Positions 32,812 to 41,100 of a DNA stretch of 64,000 bases are shown here, in pieces. Within the stretch, counting starts at the first letter, position 1; each line of letters starts with the position of its first letter. The stretch is from Saccharina japonica. Taxonomy: Eukaryota; Sar; Phaeophyceae; Laminariales; Laminariaceae. The notes beneath the pieces were generated by a model. The model searched no databases, was not told the DNA's origin, and saw nothing but the letters and a program-made list of their open reading frames with translations. The stretch is from contig MEHQ01000533.1 in the NCBI GenBank assembly GCA_008828725.1, forward strand, positions 520,226-584,225. Direction: 5' to 3'. The position numbers and the translations under genes are program-made.

Positions 32812-33539
32812 GGGGGGGGGGGTCACTTTCCATCCAACCCCCCTCCCCCCTTCCACCCCACTGTACTCACCTTGAGTACTCCTACCAAATACCGCGCTTG
32901 GTCACGTTGATGTGTGGCTAAAACGTGGCCCGCACGCATTCGAGGGTGTATTTACTGCGTCTTGTGAAACTTTGCTGGCCTGCCTCGCCCCTCTGCCTTC
33001 GAGGGGGGGTGCCATGTCGAGGGCTTCTGGCCGTTGCTGCAAGGCCGCATGACAAAATGTTGGTTGTACTCCTTTAGATTAGTGCTGTACTCTTGTGCAG
33101 CGTTTGAATTACGCTACTGCCTATTGGGCTCGGGTCGGTCGAAGACAAGCGCTCGATTCTCGGTAGAGCGTGAGGTGTTTTTTTCTTGGGTGCTCGCCCA
33201 TGTCCCGCTTCTCTTGAAGGGTTCGGCCGGCCATCGTCGACAAGAGCACGGCGAAAATAAGGTTGGCGTGCGAGCAAGCATAACTAGTCCCCAATCGTTG
33301 GGAAAGTCTGGGTTGAAAGTATGATGTAATAAATATGCAAGGCAGGGAAGACTGGGGTATGTGATGGAGAGAGGTGTGTCACGTTACCTCGGATTAGAAG
33401 ACATCGCCGGCGTAAATACACAGGTGTAAAAGAGAGATCAAGAATGGCAGGGAAGCTGTCACGAAAAACCTGAACAGTTGGCGTTGAGTCGACCCTAGGC
33501 GAAACCTTAGGAATCAAACCACTCCCGCCGTCCTTGCCT

Positions 33540-33663
33540 TTCTCAAGAGTGGTGGCAACCCGGACGATGTTTGCTGGCGATTCCAACCCGTGTCCCCTGT
33601 TCGAAGCGTGAGGTGGAACTCCCAAGGGGGGCATGTGCAACACCGTTTTCGACGCTTGCCATG
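33540..33663 (+). pseudogene. Candidate upstream exon, right-arm copy
   Basis: Counterpart of 26,674-26,800. It ends CGACGCTTGCCATG followed by the donor GTAAGG (intron starts 33,664). One of the two possible frames acquires a stop just before Gly-Gly-Thr-Pro-Lys-Gly-Gly. The intron runs 355 nt to 34,018. Confidence 0.25.
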
Positions 33664-34018
33664 GTAAGGGCAGCACCTCAATTGTCTGAGGCTCCACGCT
33701 GTAGAAGCTACGAGGACATGCCTTTCCCAGCAACCGACATCGAATCGGTATTGCAAGCTAAACCCTATAGACAGTGCCACGGCCTAGACTACTGTAGGTA
33801 GCTAACGACAAACCATGGAAGAAAACACTCACATCTGATCGAAAGGTAGGGGGTTACCTCGTCAGTTGAGGAGCCTTGCGAGGCAGACATGTTTTGGGCT
33901 ATACTATAATCAAGTAATATTCCTACCGTAGCACCGTTCTTCCGCATTGCTGTGTTTCAGCACCTGGCTCCTTGTTCCCCCTCCCTACTTCTTCGCCCCC
34001 TCGGCGTGTCCCTTGCAG

Positions 34019-34150
34019 ATGCCTACGTAAATACCTCCTATTGGCCCATGATGCTGGATGCCAATTCGCAGCTGGGTACCGGGCCAGAAAGTACGATGGG
34101 ATCAGGCCTCTTGCCCGCCTTCCCCGGCTGGGCCGTGTCTTGCTGTGTGC
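34019..34150 (+). pseudogene. Candidate terminal exon, right-arm copy, frame-disrupted
   Basis: It follows CCCTTGCAG, as in the left arm. It begins Ala-Tyr-Val-Asn-Thr and keeps Met-Met and Leu-Gly-Thr-Gly-Pro. It then loses one base relative to 26,184-26,314 (CCAGAAAG against CCAGGAAAG) and has a second indel a little later. The longer frame 33,952-34,332 runs through the acceptor and is not a natural exon. Confidence 0.35.
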
Positions 34151-35690
34151 TGGGTGTCTTTGAACCATTCTGGCCATCTGAGAGCCGCCTAAGAGAAACT
34201 TGTGCGCGCTATGATACGTGTTTAGAGTGTTCTTGTTTTCTTCGTATATACTCATACTGCCTCTGTGCGGGCAAGTGTGCAGGCCGGGCCTTTCGCCGCG
34301 AAGATTTGTTGGCAGTGCATTTTCGTTTGTAATTCAGACGTTTAGGACTTTGCGTAGTATGTGTTACGCAGGGGTGCAAGGGGTCAGTGCTGTCGTGCTG
34401 TGAGGTGCAGGGGGGCGGGGACAAGGTGGTTGGCGCACCGCACGTACAGCGTGAGAGTGACCACTTCCTCAATCCCCTTGTGCAAACTGCGGTCTTTCTC
34501 GGAGGGTTGTTTTAAGGTATACTGCCACGACCTGAGGAAAAATTACGTTGTTTCATATTGTGCTCTTGATGAACGGCTTCTCGCGGTCGAAGGCAGAGAG
34601 CTTTCGCAATATGTACGCTGCTTCTACCAGTAGTTGGCTGTTGGCAGGATATTCGTGTATGATCCCCCTCAAAGTTGTCGCAGTGTTCGCCTGCCCCCAC
34701 GCCTTAGTGTTGCGTGAGTCTGATAGGGTGCTTGGTAATCGTCTTGTTGTCTTTCGGGGTGCGATAGGGGGATAATGACTTCTACGTAGCGAGGCAAGGA
34801 GGCGCCTCGAGATGTCTGCTCTTACCTGTCCTTCGATAGGTATCGGAATAGAGCAGTGTGGTTCATTGCATCGACTGCTGCTTTCTTGTGGGCGCAGTCG
34901 TTTTATCGATGTTGAGTTGTCGTCATATTTTTGTTCGCACTGGCGTCTCGTGTATCTTGCTTTCTGTTTTTTCTTTGTCGCTATCGTTTCAATGTTGTTT
35001 CGCCTCTTGCATCTTGTCTATTTTGTTGTTCCTATCCGTGGTGGGCCACACGTGGTCAGGAGTCTGTGACTGCGGTGTTGTATCAAACGGTTTATGTGTT
35101 GTTGCAGACGATATTTCGGAGAGGTACCTCTGACAACGCGGAGAACATATCAAAATCCAGTGAGCGTCCAAGTACGTTTTTTTTTCAGGTACTTTTAATG
35201 GTGAATTGAACGATATCAAGACACGCCGTTTACTCCTTGTTCTTGTTTCAGGCCCAGGCCTTGCGGTTTTTGTTGTGCCAGACGCGAGCGGTTTTCGGCG
35301 GTGCGCCTGTCTTCGTTCCATGATGCTGCTGCTGACGATGTTTACGATGATGATGTTGTCGCATTGGTTAGGTAATTCCCCTGCATCTAGTCTGTGGTCA
35401 CTAAACAGACTAACAAAAAAGAGAAAACGTCACGACGAAAGAAAAACCAGTACGGTACCAAACAGTACGCTCACCGCAGAACAGGCACACAAGAGGAGCG
35501 GTACTACAGGCTGTGGTATACATGCCATCCCGTTCCACGTGCAAAGACAAAATTTGCATGGTATATACGTCCACGCGGACAAGGAATGAACGGAGTTCGA
35601 GCGAGGGCAAATAGTTTAAAGGGGTTTCGGTTATCTTTCAAGTAAATAAAAACAGGCTATATTTTTTTGGTCCTGGTGTTCTTACCGTGG
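34150..35690. other. Conserved non-coding part of the right arm
   Basis: Inverted counterpart of 24,600-26,180. Frames at 34,812-35,209 overlap in three registers, and none is shared intact with both other copies. Nothing else is recognised. Confidence 0.4.
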
Positions 35691-35717
35691 TTATTTGACC
35701 CTGTTTTACCGCGGCTG

Positions 35718-35894
35718 ATAAACCCCAGCCCATTCCATTCCAACCCAAGAAAGCCGCAACCCCGTGCGGACGGTGGTGGCTTCACACATGTCACCCACCG
35801 CTGCCTCGCAAATCTGGTGGTTCTGCTCGGTAAGCTCGGCGAAGAATACCGGCCCGCGTCTGCAAACAGCGTATACCATTTGATTAAAGTATAG
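35718..35894 (+). CDS. Candidate exon, unknown function, right-arm copy
   Basis: Open frame to TAG with Asn-Pro-Ser-Pro-Phe-His-Ser-Asn-Pro-Arg-Lys, Gly-Gly-Gly-Phe-Thr-His-Val-Thr-His-Arg-Cys-Leu, Leu-Gly-Glu-Glu-Tyr-Arg and Ala-Asn-Ser-Val-Tyr-His-Leu. It is the partner of 24,408-24,581, without indels between them. The upstream boundary is uncertain, and the family is not recognised. Confidence 0.3.
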   Translation: MNPSPFHSNPRKPQPRADGGGFTHVTHRCLANLVVLLGKLGEEYRPASANSVYHLIKV

Positions 35895-36035
35895 TCTCTA
35901 TTTTCAAGACAGGAATTCCTAAGAGTGTTAGGCTATCTTCGGCGAGTCGAACAAAAACCCAGTTTATCACAGAATTTGAAGCACACTCCTGTGTTATAAC
36001 GCAATACCTGGTACACGTTTGAAATTTGTTTTTTT

Positions 36036-36248
36036 TTAGCCGTCTTTTCGTTTTTCCGAGCCCCTTTCAGACAGTGCCTTCAAGCATGACTCGCGACAAA
36101 CCGCAAGAATCGGCGGGACGTTACTCTTAGCTTCGGCGGTGCGGCCGCGAGCAAGGACATCTGACACAGAGACAAGCCGTTTGCGCCAAGTCCCACCTTC
36201 GCGGATACCGTGTGGTTGTTTCGAAACAAAACTCACGAGCCTGCCCAA
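36036..36248 (-). CDS. Candidate exon, unknown function, right-arm copy
   Basis: Minus-strand frame ending in TAA: Leu-Val-Ser-Phe-Val-Ser-Lys-Gln-Pro-His, Gly-Gly-Thr-Trp-Arg-Lys-Arg, Val-Leu-Ala-Arg-Gly-Arg-Thr-Ala-Glu-Ala, Pro-Pro-Ile-Leu-Ala-Val-Cys-Arg. It has six extra bases relative to 24,064-24,249 without a frame change. A possible acceptor (TTGGGCAG) lies just before the shared start. It lies about 430 bp downstream of the OGFr stop, on the same strand. Confidence 0.32.
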   Translation of the reverse strand: MGRLVSFVSKQPHGIREGGTWRKRLVSVSDVLARGRTAEAKSNVPPILAVCRESCLKALSERGSEKRKDG

Positions 36249-36674
36249 CAGCGGCTCGCACCAAGCCTCTGGACTAGCACGTCCACCAACCTGTCATATG
36301 CGGATACTCCGCTCTTATTTCTGAGGCATACGTAGACAGGGGAGGGTCATACTACAGTAGCACCAAAACTAAGTCGCCTGACACTTTGCGACGTTCGGAT
36401 TGGCAGTTCCCACCCGAACTCTAACCTTAACCCTAAAACCGACAACCACCACCACCCCGATCGCCATACCCGCACGTATTAAGGCAACACCTTAGGGAAC
36501 AGCAGAGCAAACGCGTGTCCTTGGCTCTGCTCCACGTTAATACATTGCCCTTAGAGTGGTCACCAATTACTCGAAAAATCACTGCGAACGCTTCAACCAA
36601 ATGAAAGCAAGATGTAAAAACAAAACTACTTGTAGTCAAATGCCAACCATAGATACATGGTGCATCGAAATCGA

Positions 36675-39600
36675 TCACACGCTCCGCCAAAACTCCTGCG
36701 ATGGGTGCGTACGGAGCTCAGGCAGGCTACACAGAAACGCCTGTAGGGCGTTCGCGTACTGCTGCAGTTTGAACAATCGCAACGACATGATCATGCGGGT
36801 GAGACGAAGTGCGTTATGATCGAACGGCTGCATCCACTTGGCCTCGGGGTTGAAGTTCGCCCCTTTGACAATGCAAACCTCGTTTCCCCGCTGCTGAAAC
36901 ATTCTGAGCCCGTAAAAAGACAACATTTTCTCGAGGGCCAGAGTCATGTTCCCCTGCATGTGCTCCGCGTGCCTGGCGACCTCTTCGAGATCACGAAAGG
37001 TCAACACCGGCGCGTTTCGAACGGCCCCCGACGCCTGCTGTGTCGGAAAGACCCACTGGATGTAGTCGTGGGTGTTTTCCAACCATTCGTTGGACTGCAA
37101 GAGGAACTCGCCGAGAGATGTGCCTTGCCCGCCTGCGCCAGAACCTGACGAGCGGCCCCCGTCGCGGTAGAAGGCTATAATAGGACTACTAGTAGCGACT
37201 ACACGTGGTGCGGACTGCCCTACATTGCCAGAGACGTTTGATGAACAGAAAATGGAACTGGTGCCCGGCAGGTTGGGAACGATTCCTGCTGCTGTTGCTG
37301 CCGCTGCTGCCGCATTGACGTTGCGACTGGGAAAAATTGCAAATCTCGCTTTTTTCCTGGCCACCGTCGTCCCCATTTCAGCGACGCCATTCACATTCGT
37401 CACGGTGGTGGCGGAGTTTCCTTCTTCGAGCGCAGACGTACCACGCTTCCTCTGCGCGCGGTCGAGTGCCGCCTGCACCTCGACCAGGCGAGCTTCAGCG
37501 CTGTACCGCTCCAACGTCGCCCTGTCGCGCTCCAACAACGCCGCGTTTCCCTCCAAAACGGCACGGTGTGTCTCTTGTTGGGAAGTCGCCAGCTGGCTGG
37601 CAGTTTCGTTCAAAACAGCGGTGACCTGGTCGAGCTCTGAACGCATTCCGATCGAAGCAGCAGCTGCAAGGTTCCGCTCTCGCTCCCACGCATCGCGGTC
37701 TTGAAGCGCCGCACTCAGCTGATTCGCAGTGTTACTCAAAGCAGCCGCGACCTGTTCGAGCTCTGAGCGCATTTCGACAAAAGCATCAACTGCACGGATC
37801 CGCTCTTGTTCGGACGCATCGCGGTCCTGTGCAGCCTCGCTAGCTGACGAAGAAGCACGTGCAGCTTCTTGCCGAAAAGCTTCCAGTTGACTCGCGGTGG
37901 AAACGGCGGCAATTTCTTTCTCCTGCAATGCTGCTTGCAGCTCGGCAACAGCAGCAAGCGCACACTTCCGCTCTCGCTCCGATACGTCAAGCCCCAGTGC
38001 CGACTCTTTGGCATCTAGAATCGCGCGTGCAGCCTCTTTCTGTGCGGTTTCCCCCTCGCTAGTCGCGGTGGCGGTTGCGGCGATCTGCGCCACGAGCGCT
38101 GCCTTCGACTCGAGAGCAGCAGCAGTTGCCTCCGAGATGGCGCGGGACATTTCTCGCTGAGACGCTTTTAGCTCGGTAGTAGCGGTGGCAGCTTCGCTCG
38201 TTTTATCTGCCAAAGCCGCACGCAGCTGGACAACAGAGGTAGTGACAGCAGCCAGCTCGTTCTCCGCCAAGCGACGGCCCTCCTGGGCATTAGTTGCCTC
38301 AGAGATGGCGCGGTGAGCTTCTCGTTGAGACGCTGCCCACCCCTCAGTAGCGGTGATGGCTTCGGTAGTTTTACGCGCCAATGCTACCTGCAACTTGGCA
38401 ACAGCACCAACCGCACTTCTTCGCCCGCTCTCCGCCAAACGACACTCCTCCGTGGCTGTTTTCGACTCGGACGTCGCGCGGGCAACCTCTCGCGTGGCAA
38501 TTGTCAACTTCTCAGTGGTGGCGGCCACGGCGTTGTTTTGCACCAGCAACTCTGCCCGCAACTCTGCCGATGCAGCAAACTCACCATCCCGTTGTAGATC
38601 CGCCAAACGACGACTTTCCTTGGCCTCATTGGACGCTGAAATCGCACGGACGGTCTCTTTCTGAGCAGCCACCAGCTCGTCAATCGCTGTAGTGGTGGCA
38701 GCGGTTTCTTGCTCCAACTTTGCTTGTAGCTGGACGACGAAAGCGGCAGTGACGGCCAGGTCGTTAGCAGCGGTGGCTGCCGCGGCACTTGTTTCACTCA
38801 GCTGTAGTCGAAGCTCGACAGCAGCAGCCGCGGCTTGATCCCGCTCCACGTTCGTGGCGTATCGCTCAAGCACAGCCGCAGTGGCCAGGGAATTGGCAGT
38901 GTAACCATTTTCCTCAGCTACCACCAGCTCGGAAGAAGCGACGACGGCAGACGCAGCGGCAGTGGCAGCGGCAAGACTAGTCTGCTCAACGAGTGCCACC
39001 TGTAGGGTTTCCACCGTACGTTCTGCAAGAATGCGGTCTCGGACAGCGGCGTCACGCTCCGCACGTTCCGCGGTTGCCTCACCGGTGGCGGCGGCGGCAA
39101 CACTAGCTTGCTCAACGAGTGCCGCCTGTAGGGTTTCCACCGTACTTTCTGCAATATTGCGGTCTCGGACAGCGGCGTCACGCTCCGCACGTGCTACGGT
39201 TAACTCACTGGTGGCGGTGGCAGCAACACTAGCCTGCTCAGCGAGTTCCACCTGTAGTGTTTTCACCGTACCTTCTGCGAGCATGCGGTCTCGGACAGCG
39301 GCGCCACGCTCCGCACGTGCCGCGGTTGCCTCACCGGTGGCGGTGGCGGCGGCAACACTAGCCTGCTCAGCGAGTGCCGCCTGTTGTGGTTCCACCGTAC
39401 CTTCGGCAAGAATGCGGTCTCGGACAGCGGCGTCACGCTCCGCACGTGCTGCGGTTAACTCACTGGTGGCGGTGGCGGCCTCTCGGTGAGCCAGTTGTAG
39501 CTCGGCGGCAGTATCGTCGATCACGGCGGATTGCCTCTCGATGGTGGCCCGCAGGCCCGCGATCATGTCGGAGGTACCAAAAGCCCTTCGAAATGCCGAC

Positions 39601-39986
39601 CAACAGCACGCCCAGAGGTTCATGAAAACGCCGCTTGGGAATGCGTTTGCTCCCTCGCGCTCTAGCGATCTGCGGGCTGGTGCCCGACGCAGCAATTGAC
39701 GGGGAATATTGTCGAGTATCATCTCTTTTAGTAAGGTTATCACACGCGAAAGGTGGGCTATCTTGACAGACAGCTGCCTCCTGCATGCTGCCGATGTCGT
39801 AGTCATGAGCACCGCCAAAAGGCGGGAGCGTTGCCTTTTAGCAAGGACCTTTCGGCGCTGGACGCTCGTAAGGCGTTTCCGGCGCGCGAACGTGGAAGAG
39901 GCCGTGGCGACGAATAGCAGAACGGAAAAGAGAGACAATAGAGCCATATTCTCCAGGAGCCGCGGAGACTGCTCGATGTAGGCCAT
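36675..39986 (-). CDS. OGFr-domain protein with N-terminal hydrophobic segment and long Ala-rich coiled coil
   Basis: This is a single open frame of 1,103 codons. Residues 13-30 are hydrophobic (Ala-Leu-Leu-Ser-Leu-Phe...), followed by Arg-Arg-Lys-Arg: a signal anchor or signal peptide. Residues about 140-830 are Ala/Glu/Arg-rich with heptad spacing and almost no Pro or Gly, as in a coiled coil, and include four tandem 42-43-residue repeats (about 182-350). A low-complexity linker follows. Residues about 939-1,090 match the opioid growth factor receptor conserved region (PF04664 type): Phe-Tyr-Arg, His-Asp-Tyr-Ile-Gln-Trp-Val-Phe-Pro, Ala-Pro-Val-Leu-Thr-Phe, Met-Leu-Ser-Phe-Tyr-Gly-Leu, Asp-His-Asn-Ala-Leu-Arg-Leu-Thr-Arg, Leu-Gln-Ala-Phe-Leu. 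In animals this domain belongs to a nuclear-envelope-associated peptide receptor; in other eukaryotes and in bacteria the role is unknown, so I assign none here. The ATG at 39,986 aligns with the two broken copies, where it is ATC. An out-of-frame ATG lies 10 bases upstream. The coding strand antisense frames (for example plus 38,962-39,489) are shadows. Confidence 0.85.
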   Translation of the reverse strand: MAYIEQSPRLLENMALLSLFSVLLFVATASSTFARRKRLTSVQRRKVLAKRQRSRLLAVLMTTTSAACRRQLSVKIAHLSRVITLLKEMILDNIPRQLLRRAPARRSLEREGANAFPSGVFMNLWACCWSAFRRAFGTSDMIAGLRATIERQSAVIDDTAAELQLAHREAATATSELTAARAERDAAVRDRILAEGTVEPQQAALAEQASVAAATATGEATAARAERGAAVRDRMLAEGTVKTLQVELAEQASVAATATSELTVARAERDAAVRDRNIAESTVETLQAALVEQASVAAAATGEATAERAERDAAVRDRILAERTVETLQVALVEQTSLAAATAAASAVVASSELVVAEENGYTANSLATAAVLERYATNVERDQAAAAAVELRLQLSETSAAAATAANDLAVTAAFVVQLQAKLEQETAATTTAIDELVAAQKETVRAISASNEAKESRRLADLQRDGEFAASAELRAELLVQNNAVAATTEKLTIATREVARATSESKTATEECRLAESGRRSAVGAVAKLQVALARKTTEAITATEGWAASQREAHRAISEATNAQEGRRLAENELAAVTTSVVQLRAALADKTSEAATATTELKASQREMSRAISEATAAALESKAALVAQIAATATATSEGETAQKEAARAILDAKESALGLDVSERERKCALAAVAELQAALQEKEIAAVSTASQLEAFRQEAARASSSASEAAQDRDASEQERIRAVDAFVEMRSELEQVAAALSNTANQLSAALQDRDAWERERNLAAAASIGMRSELDQVTAVLNETASQLATSQQETHRAVLEGNAALLERDRATLERYSAEARLVEVQAALDRAQRKRGTSALEEGNSATTVTNVNGVAEMGTTVARKKARFAIFPSRNVNAAAAAATAAGIVPNLPGTSSIFCSSNVSGNVGQSAPRVVATSSPIIAFYRDGGRSSGSGAGGQGTSLGEFLLQSNEWLENTHDYIQWVFPTQQASGAVRNAPVLTFRDLEEVARHAEHMQGNMTLALEKMLSFYGLRMFQQRGNEVCIVKGANFNPEAKWMQPFDHNALRLTRMIMSLRLFKLQQYANALQAFLCSLPELRTHPSQEFWRSV
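38937..39443 (-). repeat. Four tandem 126-129-bp coding repeats inside the OGFr gene
   Basis: Each unit encodes Ala-Glu-Arg-Asp-Ala-Ala-Val-Arg-Asp-Arg, then (Ile/Met/Asn)-(Leu/Ile)-Ala-Glu, then Thr-Val-x-x-x-Gln, then an Ala/Thr-rich stretch. Unit lengths are 43, 42 and 42 codons, so the coiled coil has grown by in-frame duplication. The broken copy at 19.5-23.6 kb lacks this part. Confidence 0.8.
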
Positions 39987-40780
39987 TGTCCTTCATGCGG
40001 AGGGCAAGCGAAATGTGCACGGGAGGGTTTCGGGTATTGAAATGGTTTTAAGTAGACTGTCGTTTTACAGCGGGTGTCGATACTACCTGTGAGGTTGGTA
40101 TATTGCGTGAAGTATGCGATCTGTATCCTGGTGAACGCCCACAATAACACAAATAGGCACAAAACCGTGGGGCCGTGAGACGTTGAGTAACCCTTGAGCC
40201 GAGTCAGTTCGTCATGATACTTATGGCCCCACACCTTGTTTATATACCAGCCAGCCTGCGGAACACTACCATGCTGATGATTGGGTCTCTTATGGGGTCC
40301 TGTGTCCGGCATACGTGGTGGGGGCGAGTGTCGGCTTCCGACTCGAGCGAGTTCACAGGGAATCTGTCGCGAACCGTACACCCACCGTGCAAGGTAAAGT
40401 AACTTCCGCTGAATGCGCAGCTTAACATACAAAACCCCTCAGGCAGATCGCTAACCACACATTGAAATAGGTGAGGTTGATACTCCACACTCACAAGTCG
40501 TATAGGGTAGACAGCCCACCGCAAGGTGTTGTTGTGTCCATCACTGAAACCCCAAAGGTATCCGAGTCCGGCGTGGCGTTGCCGGTTACGGTGGCGTGGT
40601 CCATCCTTGACGTCGAGGCGAAAACAGCATAAGGGAGGCGGGAATGGGCAACGTTGCAGCATAAATAGTGTTGAAAGGATGGATGAATGAAGATAGAGGC
40701 CCATCGAGACTGCCTCGGTCAATGACTGCCATGCTACTACTTCATACTGCTGTAAGTCGAGGGTAAGGGCTAGGCGGTAT
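39987..40780 (-). promoter_or_regulatory. 5' flank of the intact OGFr gene
   Basis: The stretch from about 39,945 to 40,740 is conserved with 19,898-20,690. It should hold the promoter and 5' leader of the minus-strand gene. No TATA box or other site could be assigned with confidence. Long minus-strand frames (39,803-40,432 and 40,240-40,797) are interrupted in the other copy and show mostly replacement changes, so I do not call them genes. Confidence 0.4.
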
Positions 40781-40799
40781 GCCTGTGCCATGGGCATGA

Positions 40800-41100
40800 A
40801 CGTTGCGCAGTGGAGCGTTCGAATGCATTTGGCGGCACTAATAGCTGTTCACTTATGAGACAGTACCGTAACTATTGGCGTAACTACCGAATACGAGACA
40901 ACCACCTCTTTGTTCGGGATTCTGTGTAGCCAATTGCTGACGCTAAGGAAATGCCCAAACCTCGTCAGCTCACGTACAATCGTGATAGGTCGCAACATCT
41001 AGACGTTTGGAGTAAGCGCATCGATCGTCCGGTTTCGGCAGGCATCGGACGGGTGAAGCTACAAATCTTCCTTAAATGGGGACCTATTCAATCGCATGCT
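40800..41100. other. Gene-free junction between segments I and II
   Basis: No gene, repeat or RNA recognised. It joins the OGFr-gene flank to the start of the second super-segment, which opens with TGCCGATGACAGCCC at 41,104, as at base 1. Confidence 0.4.

Larger units (their letters stand above)
31030..38110. repeat. Right arm of the giant imperfect palindrome
   Basis: Inverted counterpart of 22,140-28,400. It is about 800 bp longer, mainly because two mobile elements (31,262-31,656 and 32,291-32,811) were inserted here and not in the left arm. It continues past the mirror point into the intact OGFr gene, whose left-arm partner is scrambled from 22,138 downward. Confidence 0.85.

Noticed and set aside
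38962..39489. Long plus-strand frame of 175 codons inside the OGFr gene
   Set aside because: Antisense shadow of the 129-bp tandem coding repeats; repetitive Ser/Ala/Arg translation with no independent support.
39803..40432. 209-codon minus-strand frame upstream of the OGFr start
   Set aside because: It overlaps the OGFr 5' end out of frame, carries a stop in the 20-kb copy, and the differences between copies are mostly amino-acid-changing.
40240..40797. 185-codon minus-strand frame
   Set aside because: The copy at 20,200-20,690 does not keep the frame; better explained as a 5' flank.
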